Source: Gallionellaceae bacterium
GTDB lineage: Bacteria > Pseudomonadota > Gammaproteobacteria > Burkholderiales > Gallionellaceae
Length of the DNA stretch: 55,202 bases
Direction of reading: 5' to 3'
NCBI GenBank assembly: GCA_009885195.1
Contig: VFLG01000001.1
Coordinates: 1-55,202, forward strand
Part shown: positions 10,714-20,400 of the stretch, one piece after another
Numbering within the stretch: position 1 is the stretch's first letter
How the letters are laid out: each line of letters opens with the position of its first letter
Position numbers and translations under genes: made by a program
Notes under the pieces: generated by a model
What the model saw: the letters and a program-made list of their open reading frames with translations, nothing else
What the model was told of the DNA's origin: nothing
Databases searched by the model: none

Positions 10714-12186
10714 TTACATATTATAAGCGCGCTCACCGTGGGTTGCGGTATCCAGACCCTCACGTTCTTCCTCTTCGCTGACGCGCAGGCCTATGGTCAG
10801 ATCCACGATCTTGTAGCAGATGAAGGCCACCACGCCGGACCAGATTACCGTAGTCAGCACGGCTTGCGCCTGGATCCATACTTGCGCGCCGATCTCGGTA
10901 TCAATGACGGTGTTGTTGACGTAGTCAAGGATGCCGGTGCCGCCCAGTTTCCAGGTGTTGAACACGCCGGTGAGCAATGCACCCAGTATGCCGCCGACGG
11001 CATGAATGCCGAACACGTCCAGCGCATCATCCGCGCCGAGCAATTTCTTCAGGCCGGTCACGCCCCAGAAACACACCACGCCGGCCAGCGCACCGATGAC
11101 CAGCGCGCCGCCCACGCCGACCCAGCCGCAGGCCGGAGTAATGGCGACCAGACCGGCGACCGCACCGGAGGCTGCACCCAGCAGGCTGGGCTTTCCCTTC
11201 AGCATCCATTCCGCGCCCATCCAGGTCAGCACCGCAGCGGCGGTGGCGATCAGCGTATTGGCAAACGCCAGTGTGGCTGTGCCGCCCGCTTCCAGTGCGG
11301 AACCTGCATTGAAGCCGAACCAGCCCACCCACAGCAGCGCCGCGCCGATCATGGTCATGGTCAGGCTATGCGGCGTGAAGTGTTCCTTGCCGTAACCGAT
11401 ACGTTTGCCCACCATATAGGCGCCCACCAAGCCAGCCACACCGGCATTGATGTGCACCACCGTGCCACCGGCAAAATCCAGCGCAGCTTTTTGAAACAGC
11501 CAGCCAGCCTTTGCGGTTTCAGTAGCCAGCGAGGCAGCATCCGTGATTGCGTCCGGACCAGTCCAGAACCAGACCATGTGCGCGATCGGCAGATAGGAGA
11601 AGGTGAACCACAGCGCGGAGAACAGCAGCACCGCCGAGAATTTCATGCGTTCGGCGAAAGCGCCCACGATCAGCGCCACAGTAATGGCGGCGAAGGTCGC
11701 TTGGAAAGCCACGAACACGAACTCGGGAATCACCACGCCTTTGCTAAAGGTAGCGGCATTAGCGACCGCGCCGGTAACCGGGTCAAAGATGCCCTTCAGG
11801 AACAGCCGGTCAAAGCCGCCGATGAAGGCGTTGCCGGTGGTGAACGCCAGCGAATAGCCGTAGATCGCCCACAGCACGACGATCAGTGCGAAAATCGAAA
11901 ACACCTGCATCAGGATGGACAGCATGTTCTTGCTGCGCACCAGACCGCCGTAAAACAGCGCGAGGCCGGGGATGCACATCATGATGACCAGTAAAGTCGC
12001 CACCAACATCCATGCGGTATCGCCCTTGTTGGGGACGGGAGCGGGGGCGGCAACAGCTTCAGCTACAACGACGGGAGCCGCCTCGACTGCCACCGCAGTT
12101 GCCTGAACAACTTCCTCGGCGAAGGCGGGAACCGTCAAACCGAACAGAACTGTCGCCAGCGTGAAAAGTGCTAAAAATTTCTTCAT
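10714..12186 (-). CDS. amtB: Ammonium transporter AmtB with N-terminal signal peptide
   Basis: Amt family sequence (ALFYGGLVRSKNMLSILMQ, GGTVVHINAGVAGLVGA, DDALDVFGIHAVGGILGALLTG); start MKKFLALFTLATVLFG downstream of glnK. Confidence 0.95.
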   Translation of the reverse strand: MKKFLALFTLATVLFGLTVPAFAEEVVQATAVAVEAAPVVVAEAVAAPAPVPNKGDTAWMLVATLLVIMMCIPGLALFYGGLVRSKNMLSILMQVFSIFALIVVLWAIYGYSLAFTTGNAFIGGFDRLFLKGIFDPVTGAVANAATFSKGVVIPEFVFVAFQATFAAITVALIVGAFAERMKFSAVLLFSALWFTFSYLPIAHMVWFWTGPDAITDAASLATETAKAGWLFQKAALDFAGGTVVHINAGVAGLVGAYMVGKRIGYGKEHFTPHSLTMTMIGAALLWVGWFGFNAGSALEAGGTATLAFANTLIATAAAVLTWMGAEWMLKGKPSLLGAASGAVAGLVAITPACGWVGVGGALVIGALAGVVCFWGVTGLKKLLGADDALDVFGIHAVGGILGALLTGVFNTWKLGGTGILDYVNNTVIDTEIGAQVWIQAQAVLTTVIWSGVVAFICYKIVDLTIGLRVSEEEEREGLDTATHGERAYNM

Positions 12187-12196
12187 GACGATCCCC

Positions 12197-12544
<348 letters not shown>

Positions 12545-12580
12545 CTAGGTGGGGGCGGGACGAGTCCCGCCCGGGTTTAA

Positions 12581-13375
12581 TTAAAACGCGCGAGTCAAGG
12601 ATAATACGGCGGTAGCCTTGCCATTATCAATATTGGATCCATCCGCAAGAACGACGTTATTGAATTTACCGAGGCCTTCAGGTGAATTTGTTGAACTGTA
12701 TGCCAAGCCCACTACGTAGCCGCTGAAATCTTTGGATGCGCTCAGCTTGTAGTCTGAGTAGGTCGCGGAAGTTCCGGCCGTTTCAAGCGCGTCTGCTACA
12801 GTTCCCTTATAAGTCTGTTTGCCGTAGTGCGCGCCCAGTGTGATACCCATGTCTGCGATTGGATAGCTCGCGTTCAATTCAACATAGCTGGTACCGCTGG
12901 CTTTGTCCATACCGAACGTATCGCCTAGGCTATGGGAATATTTAAGCGCTACCCATTTCCAGCCAAGCGCGCCGTAGATCTCGTCGGTATCAGCTTTGGT
13001 GGTTGATGTGGGAGGGTACACACCAGTATAGTTATAGCGCAGGTAACCCACGTCATAGCTGAAGTCTCCGGCAAAGCCGCCCTTGTACCCCGCATAGGTA
13101 TCCAGTTCGAGGCTGGAATTACTGGCACCTAGTAAAGGACCTATCCAGCTGACATTTGAACCCCATACACCGGCGTACACACCACTAGCATGCGCATAAT
13201 CAAAGCCGCCTTGCAAGGCTGCCTCGCCACCAGTTTGTGAAATGCCGCGATACAGATAGTTGGAGACCAGCCCAATGTTCGAGGTAACGGTATGCTCTGG
13301 AGCATCTGCCGCCATTGCCACGCCGGGCACTGCCAAAGCAGCCAAAATCAACGAATTCAAAAATTTGCTTTTCAT
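12581..13375 (-). CDS. TorF-family putative porin / outer membrane protein
   Basis: Signal peptide, then VTSNIGLVSNYLYRGISQTGGEAALQGGFDYAHASGVYAGVWGSNVSW, typical of the family; terminal aromatic residue F. Confidence 0.85.
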   Translation of the reverse strand: MKSKFLNSLILAALAVPGVAMAADAPEHTVTSNIGLVSNYLYRGISQTGGEAALQGGFDYAHASGVYAGVWGSNVSWIGPLLGASNSSLELDTYAGYKGGFAGDFSYDVGYLRYNYTGVYPPTSTTKADTDEIYGALGWKWVALKYSHSLGDTFGMDKASGTSYVELNASYPIADMGITLGAHYGKQTYKGTVADALETAGTSATYSDYKLSASKDFSGYVVGLAYSSTNSPEGLGKFNNVVLADGSNIDNGKATAVLSLTRAF

Positions 13376-13622
13376 AATAATGTTTCCTTTCTGGTTAGTT
13401 GAAAACGGGATAAATATATATCCACGCCCTGTTCATAGCAGCTTCCATGCCACTCTATTTTATTATTATTAAACAAAGTATTGCGCATAAGCAGAGGGGC
13501 GCGCGAGGTTGTATTGCACCATTTTCATGCAGGCATAGTGCGCGTATGCACCTATCAGGTGCGGCGATTAAGCGGGGAAACTTTGCTACACTGCCTGCTA
13601 ATTTACAAAATGGAGAGGCGTC

Positions 13623-13862
13623 ATGTTTAACCCTAAATTCTTCGATGAGATTTCTGCCAAGTTAAACGAAGCGGTGGCGAACAGTCCGGCCAAAGATTTC
13701 GAGAAGAATGCCCGCGCGCTGTTGGCGCAAGGTTTTGCCAAGTTGGACTTGGTGACACGCGAAGAATTCGATGTGCAGACACAACTACTGTCGCGTACGC
13801 AGGAAAAGCTGGCGGCGCTGGAAGCCCGCGTCGCCGCGCTGGAAGCACAGCGCAAATTTTAA
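13623..13862 (+). CDS. ubiK: BMFP/YqiC family ubiquinone biosynthesis accessory factor
   Basis: 79 aa coiled-coil protein (FFDEISAKLNEAVANSPAKDFEKNARALLAQGFAKLDLVTREEFDVQ). Confidence 0.85.
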   Translation: MFNPKFFDEISAKLNEAVANSPAKDFEKNARALLAQGFAKLDLVTREEFDVQTQLLSRTQEKLAALEARVAALEAQRKF

Positions 13863-13872
13863 TGACAAGTTC

Positions 13873-15369
13873 ATGAGCCTCGCAGTTCTCTACAGCCGCG
13901 CCCTCTCCGGCATGGATGCCGCGCTGGTTACGGTCGAGGTGCATCTCGCCAACGGCTTGCCCAGCTTCACCATCGTCGGCCTGCCCGAGGCCGAAGTGAA
14001 AGAGAGCAAGGATCGCGTGCGCGCGGCCTTGTTAACCTGCCAGTTTGAATTTCCTAACCGCCGCATCACGGTCAATCTCGCGCCTGCGGATTTGCCCAAG
14101 GAAAGCGGGCGTTTCGATTTGCCGATTGCGCTCGGCATTCTGGCTGCATCCGGGCAAATACCTTCCACCCGCTTGACCGAATATGAATTTGCCGGTGAAC
14201 TGGCGCTTACCGGCGAGCTTCGCCCGATTCGCGGCGCGCTGGCGATGACCTATCATGCCGCGCATTGTGGTCGAGCTTTTATATTGCCCCAAGTCAATGC
14301 CGAGGAAGCCGCGTTGGTGGAAGATGCGGCGGTGTATCCCGCGCAGTCGCTGTTGCAAGTGGCGGCACACCTGTCCGGCCGTACCGCGCTTACCCGCCAC
14401 GTTCCAGATACCCATCCCGCGCTACCGCACTATCCCGACATGCGCGACGTAAAAGGTCAGGCGCAATCCAAGCGCGCCCTGGAAGTGGCCGCCGCAGGTG
14501 GACACAGCGTATTGATGAGCGGGCCGCCCGGCACCGGTAAATCCATGCTGGCTGCGCGCTTCCCCGGCATCCAGCCACAAATGACCCAAGCCGAAGCGCT
14601 GGAAAGCGCGGCCATGCAATCGCTTGGTGGCATGTTCGATGTGGCGAACTGGAAGCGCCGTCCTTACCGCGCACCGCACCACACCGCCTCGGCGGTGGCG
14701 CTGGTCGGCGGCGGCAGCAATCCGCGTCCGGGCGAAATTTCAATTGCCATGCACGGCATTCTATTTTTGGATGAACTGCCGGAATTTGACCGGCACGTGC
14801 TGGAAGTGTTGCGCGAGCCGCTGGAAAGCGGGCGCATCACGATTTCGCGCGCCGCGCGCCGCGCCGATTTCCGCGCCCAGTTCCAGCTGGTGGCCGCGAT
14901 GAACCCCTGTCCCTGTGGATATCTTGGCCACTTTAATGGCAAGTGCCGCTGCACGCCGGACCAGGTTGCGCGCTACCGTGGCAAAATTTCCGGCCCGCTA
15001 TTGGACCGTATCGACATTCAAATCGAGGTTCCTGCCGTACCGCAGGAAGCCCTGCTCAAGCAGGCCGATGGCGAAGCCAGCAGCGACATTCAAACGCGCG
15101 TGGAAGCTGCGCGGCAACGATCCCTGTTGCGCCAAAACAAACCCAATGCCCAGCTCACCGTGCCGGAAATTGATGCGCTGTGCGCGCCGGACGCCCAAGG
15201 CGCAGCGTTGCTGCAGCAGGCCATCACCCGCTTCAGCTTGTCCGCGCGCGCCTATCACCGCGTGCTTAAGGTCGCGCGCAGCATTGCCGACCTGGCGGGC
15301 AGCGAAAATATCCTGACGCCTCATATTGCCGAGGCGGTGCAGTACCGCAGGATGGATAGGCAGAATTAG
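13873..15369 (+). CDS. comM: YifB/ComM family Mg-chelatase-like AAA ATPase
   Basis: MSLAVLYSRALSGMDAALVTVEVHLANGLPSFTIVGLPEAEVKESKDRVRAAL; Walker A SGPPGTGKSMLAARFPGI; CPCGYLGH motif. Confidence 0.97.
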   Translation: MSLAVLYSRALSGMDAALVTVEVHLANGLPSFTIVGLPEAEVKESKDRVRAALLTCQFEFPNRRITVNLAPADLPKESGRFDLPIALGILAASGQIPSTRLTEYEFAGELALTGELRPIRGALAMTYHAAHCGRAFILPQVNAEEAALVEDAAVYPAQSLLQVAAHLSGRTALTRHVPDTHPALPHYPDMRDVKGQAQSKRALEVAAAGGHSVLMSGPPGTGKSMLAARFPGIQPQMTQAEALESAAMQSLGGMFDVANWKRRPYRAPHHTASAVALVGGGSNPRPGEISIAMHGILFLDELPEFDRHVLEVLREPLESGRITISRAARRADFRAQFQLVAAMNPCPCGYLGHFNGKCRCTPDQVARYRGKISGPLLDRIDIQIEVPAVPQEALLKQADGEASSDIQTRVEAARQRSLLRQNKPNAQLTVPEIDALCAPDAQGAALLQQAITRFSLSARAYHRVLKVARSIADLAGSENILTPHIAEAVQYRRMDRQN

Positions 15370-15420
15370 GGGCGCCTCTATAAATCCAAACTCCGTCACG
15401 ATACTGCGTTGCACTTCAAA
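15370..15420. repeat. Truncated MITE end at the island left junction
   Basis: gggcgcctctataaatccaaactccgtcacgatactgcgttgca aligns by eye with the reverse complement of the right end of 6802-6945 (agggcacttctaaaaattcaaatttcgtcgcaatactgcgttgctc). Confidence 0.6.
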
Positions 15421-15537
15421 TTTGAACCTGCGCTTTAGTTTTTCTACTGAAATGAATTTTTTAGACTAAACGCGCAAGACAATCACCGCCGCTGAGAGTA
15501 TAGTCAGCACAATGGCATCGACTTGGAAAGGTTAAAA

Positions 15538-15574
15538 GCACCGGAATGCGGTGCACAATAAGAAATCGTGCACC
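15538..15574 (+). promoter_or_regulatory. Candidate alternative hairpin pair in the island leader
   Basis: gcacc (15538-15542) and gtgcacc (15568-15574) can both pair with ggtgc(ac) at 15550-15556. Confidence 0.35.
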
Positions 15575-15749
15575 TCTAAGTAAAACCGAATACAACAAAC
15601 TAACATTCTAACCAAGGTTAAACATGACGTGCTAAGTGTTGTCGCGTCCATATAACCACAAAGCCGCATGAATAATGGGCTTCATAGAAAATCATGCGGC
15701 ATTACTTAAGACACTATGTTTAGATTAGTAATACCTGTATGCAGCTGAC

Positions 15750-15835
15750 AAAGGGGATGGCAGCATGGGAGCAAATGCGAACAACAATAATCTGGACTGC
15801 CAGACCTATAACCGACTGCTTGGCTGCCGTCCTTT
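15750..15835 (+). ncRNA. Candidate structured 5' leader element
   Basis: aaaggggatggcagc (15750-15764) pairs with gctgccgtccttt (15823-15835) around a region containing hairpin tctgg-actg-ccaga (15791-15804). Confidence 0.35.
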
Positions 15836-15847
15836 GGGTCTAGTGGA

Positions 15848-17308
15848 ATGATTTCCCTGTCCACGCACGCGCTGCGCCGAACACTTGGCTTGCTGCTGAT
15901 CTGCCTGTCTGCTTGGGCAAGTGGCGACATCCTGATGCCCACTGCTGATTCCTGGGTTAATTCCAACAACGTAACCCAGAACAATGGCGGCAACAATAAT
16001 CTGCAAATTGAGAATACTACTAAGCAAACCGACGCCTACCTGAAATTCGACACCACCAGTATCTCCAATATTAGCAGCGCCAAACTACGTCTTAAAGCTA
16101 GCCTCAATAATGCGGGCAGCGTAGTCAGCACCGCTTATTCTGTAGCTGACACCACTTGGGGCGAGACCACGATTGCCTGGTTCAACAAACCTGCACTCGG
16201 CACTGTTCTAGGCAGCATCACCGTTGTCTCGACCAGCTATGCCTGGTTTGAAATTGACGTCACGGCCTATGTGCAAAGTGAATTCAGCGTCGGGCGCAAG
16301 GTGGTCAGCTTTGCTTACCACAACAATGCCATCAGTACCCCACTCATCAAGGCCAACTCCAGAGAAAGCTCCAGCCCACCGCAATTGCTCATCAATTACA
16401 ATTACAATGTTCCCACAGCTCCGGATGCGCCGACCATCGGCACTGCCATTGCCGGCAATGCCCAAGCCACTGTTACTTTCACTCCGCCTGCCAACGATGG
16501 CGGCTCGCCCATCACCAGCTACACCGTGACCTCCAACCCGCGAGGCAGAATCGGAACCTGCACGGCATCACCCTGCATCGTCATGGATCTGACCAACGGC
16601 GCGATCTACACCTTCACTGTAACAGCAACCAATGCTGTCGGTACGGGCGCAAATTCGGCCCTTTCGAACATTGTGATTCCGGCGACCGTCCCAAACGCGC
16701 CGGGGAGCGTCTCGGCTACAGGCGGCAATGCCCTGGCCACCGTAACCTTTAGCCCACCGGGTGGCTCACCACCAAGTGATGGTGGTTCGCCCATCACCGG
16801 TTACACCGCGACCTCCAGCCCGCAAGGCAGAACCGGAACCTGCACGGACTCGCCTTGTGTCGTTACAGGACTCACCAACGGCACGAGGTATGCTTTCTGG
16901 GTGACAGCAAACAATGCGGTTGGATCGAGTCAGCCATCGGGAACTTCAAACTTTGTCACCCCGGCACCGATAAGGCCTGACGCGCCGACCATCGGTATAG
17001 CTGTGGGCGGCAATACCCAGGCCATGGTGACCTTTACTGCCCCCGCCAACGATGGCGGCTCGCCCATCACCAGCTACACCGCGACCTCCAGCCCGCAAGG
17101 CAGAACCGGAACCTGCACGGCATCACCCTGCATCGTCACGGGACTGACCAACGACACGGCCTATACCTTTACTGTGCGAGCAATCAATACGGTGGGTACA
17201 AGCTTATATTCGGCCAACTCGAACTCAGTTAAGCCGTCGCCGACGCCACAGGTGACTTATGACTACGATGAGCTCGGGCGTCTGGTCGGAGTAATCGGGT
17301 TTGAGTGA
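15848..17308 (+). CDS. Exported DNRLRE domain + three fibronectin type III repeats, ending in a truncated YD repeat
   Basis: Signal peptide; PTADSWVNSNNVTQNNGGNNNLQIENTTKQTDAYLKFDTT (DNRLRE-like); three APDAPTIG...ATVTFTPPANDGGSPITSYT Fn3 repeats with a CTASPC motif; ends VTYDYDELGRLVGVIGFE. Confidence 0.85.
   Translation: MISLSTHALRRTLGLLLICLSAWASGDILMPTADSWVNSNNVTQNNGGNNNLQIENTTKQTDAYLKFDTTSISNISSAKLRLKASLNNAGSVVSTAYSVADTTWGETTIAWFNKPALGTVLGSITVVSTSYAWFEIDVTAYVQSEFSVGRKVVSFAYHNNAISTPLIKANSRESSSPPQLLINYNYNVPTAPDAPTIGTAIAGNAQATVTFTPPANDGGSPITSYTVTSNPRGRIGTCTASPCIVMDLTNGAIYTFTVTATNAVGTGANSALSNIVIPATVPNAPGSVSATGGNALATVTFSPPGGSPPSDGGSPITGYTATSSPQGRTGTCTDSPCVVTGLTNGTRYAFWVTANNAVGSSQPSGTSNFVTPAPIRPDAPTIGIAVGGNTQAMVTFTAPANDGGSPITSYTATSSPQGRTGTCTASPCIVTGLTNDTAYTFTVRAINTVGTSLYSANSNSVKPSPTPQVTYDYDELGRLVGVIGFE
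16427..17243 (+). repeat. Near-identical Fn3-encoding DNA repeats
   Basis: gatggcggctcgcccatcaccagctacacc...tgcacggcatcaccctgcatcgtc recurs with few changes in repeats 1 and 3; repeat 2 is more diverged. Confidence 0.8.
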
Positions 17309-17414
17309 TTTAAAAAAGAGCCATTCATTGAGAGCGGCGCGGAGAAAAAACGAATACGGAGCGATTCCATTATGCAACGCAACACAAAAATATGCACATC
17401 GGGAGTAAAGCGTC

Positions 17415-20400
17415 ATGCGGATACGTAGCCGCATAAACTTTTTAACCATGTCAGCCGCCGTGCTCAGCCTGGGGCTGGTATTGCCTGCCAGCGCGGAAAC
17501 AAAGGATCCTGCGCCAGTCAGCGATGAAGTGGTGAGCTATATTCGCAAGACCATCAACACGGGTAGAGATGATCCTTTGATAGGGCATATTGATCGAAGA
17601 ATGGATGAGGCTGCGGATCTGGTGGAGCGCATCAGTAATTTTAAAAAATCGGGGGACGCGAAACGCGGAGCAGAAACGCGCGACCTGGTGCGCTCCAAAG
17701 CGGCGGAATTAAGTGTATTGAAAAGCGAAGCGCTGGCCCGACTGAAAGCTAATCCGAAAATCGGAGCAAACTCGTCGCAGAGCGAGACGCCAACCCAGCA
17801 GGTCGGCGGCAGGTTCGACAAACTTACTTCAGCGCTGGAACAACTGGCCAATTCTGACACCGCGCACTTCGATCAGGCTTTGACCAATGCACGCAAGGTT
17901 CTAAAAGACCTGCATTCGCGCAACCGGCCTCAGCTCGATGTTAGTCCGGGTTCTAATCGCACATGGTCTCAGGGCGCGCCGGTAACAACCAAGCCTAAAG
18001 ATTTACCCAAGGGGGCTGAGCCACAATATCTGGCATCTAATCGTAGTATCCCGGGCAACGATGTCTACGCCTTTCTGGGTGACACACTACTGGCTGCATT
18101 GCCGGACCCAACGCCGACCGAAGCAGCCACCTGTTCGTACACGGCAGCAGACCTTGCGCAAAACCTTGATGTTCAGTTGACGCCGGAAATCAAGGCGCTC
18201 GCCGAACAGCTCCAGTATTCGCCCGTCCAGATATACCAGTATGTCAGCAATAATATCGCCTATGAGCCGTATTTCGGTTCACTCAAAGGGACTATGGGTA
18301 CGCTGGTGAGCAAAGCCGGTGGCCCGACCGACCAAGCCTCATTACTGATCGCGTTGTTGCGTGCCTCCAATATACCTGCGCGCTATGTGCGTGGCACAGT
18401 TCAATTCTCCAACGATGATCGCGGCTTGAAATGGATAGGAGCCAAAGGTTATGACGGCGCAGTACAGATACTCCGTCACGGTCAAGTTTCGGCTGATGCA
18501 GATGTCGCAGCAAAAAAACTTTGGTTCGACCATGTGTGGGTAGAAGCATGCGTGCCTTACGGTAACTATCGCGGTACTCGGGTAGATAAAACAGGGCATC
18601 GCTGGATTCCGCTCGACCCGAGCTTTAAAGAAAAAACCTATCAGGACGGCATTGCCGTGAACGTTGCTTTTAATTACACGGCCTACATGGCTAAACGCCA
18701 GAACGGGCCGGATAGCTTGCCACAGGAAGTGTATGCCAGCCAAGTTGCAGCCACGCTGACTCAGAACAACACTATTGAAGACGTCCCTTATCTGGGTAAA
18801 CAGATACCGCGTGCCTTCGATATTCTGCCATCTTCGCTGCCTTATCAAGTGATCAGCTTTACCCCTTGGGATAATGTCTCGTTACCCTCGGAAGCAGCCG
18901 AAGTGCCAGACTCTCACCGCTACAAGTTTGTGATTTCCGGGGTTAACCTGCCAAGTGCACTGAGCCTGACGATGCCGCAGATCAGTCTCAGCAGGTTGAC
19001 TCTGGGTTTTGTCGGAGCAGCAAACACAAATAAGAATATAACGGCTCAGCAGGCACAAGCGGCCCTGGACTTATATCGGGCTAACGGCATCCCTCCGAGC
19101 GGTGCAAGCGATATTAAAGTAAATGCGGTGATCCTCGTGGATGGGGGTACGCCGACGGCGGGTAGCAGTTTCAACTTCTGGGACTCGACGACTGCTTCGC
19201 CAGTTCTAAAGACACTCAACTTGTCAGTCAAGCTCGGCGTTCCATCCTTTTGCCCAGACATTCCTTGTACTAAGATTGTTACCGTCAACCCTGCACCGGT
19301 GACTGGCAAGACCAGCATCACTTACACAAACATCAACCCTGTCAATATCCACGCGCTTCTCGTCAATGCCTTTCAAACATCCGACGCGCTGCTACAGCAG
19401 CGGGCGGAGCGTCTGCTGAACAGCGTGCGCACCATCAGCGATCCGAGCACCAATCTGGATGAGACCATGGGCGAATACCTCAATCTGGTCGGGTTGAAAT
19501 TCATGCGCTACGTGGATGATTCAAGCAAAAGGATATCAGCAATTAACGGCGGCTCCGGCTGGAATGGAAACCATATTGGGCTAACATCCACCGTGGCTAG
19601 TGCGCGTTACGTGCTTGATCTTCCCTATTCGCTGTTAAATAGTGGTGTGCTAAAAGGATTGGTGGTCGATTTCAAAGGCGGCGTCGCAAATGACGTTGAT
19701 CTTACTACAGGGCTGCCCGTGTGGAATACCTTCATGCTGCAGGGTTATGCGCTATCCGCATTGGAATCGTATGTGTGGCAAGAGAATGGTATGGCTGATG
19801 CGGTCAGTACCGTGCGTGGTATTCAGTACGCGAAAGAAAAGGGCATCGCGGTGTTGACGCTCACCTCCACAAACTGGAGCGTGCCGGGTGATGAAGCCGC
19901 CTGCGCAAACGCATCCAGCCAATGCTACAAGTTCACCCACAACGCTGACAGCACGCTTGACTATTTGCCGATCGAAGTCACCCAAATTCGGACTGATATT
20001 TTGACGAATGGCTACCGCTTTACTATTCCACGCAGCCACATCAACTACGATAACTGGTGGAAAGGGGCGGTATGGGAGATGGAGAAGCAGGGAGCTTCAA
20101 ACAGCTACAGTTCTGGTTTTATCATTAGTGGCGGATATTCGGGTGGGTATGCAGGGATACCTACAACTTCTGTATCCTCTGCCGCCAATGAGTACATTGA
20201 TACAGGTTACGCATGCGTGAATCCGACGGAGGCTGGGGCTATTTTGCTCAACACTATTACTGCGACTGTCAGTTCGATAGTTAACTATGGTACCGCCTTT
20301 GCCAATACCTATTCGAACGACCCGGTCAACATGGTCACCGGCAATATGTACCACACCGAGCGCGACATCGCACTTAAGGGGCAGGGTGGTTTGCCTATCG

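Noticed and set aside
10645-11994. 449 aa plus-strand ORF opposite amtB
   Set aside because: Antisense shadow of amtB; AmtB family identity on the minus strand is unambiguous.
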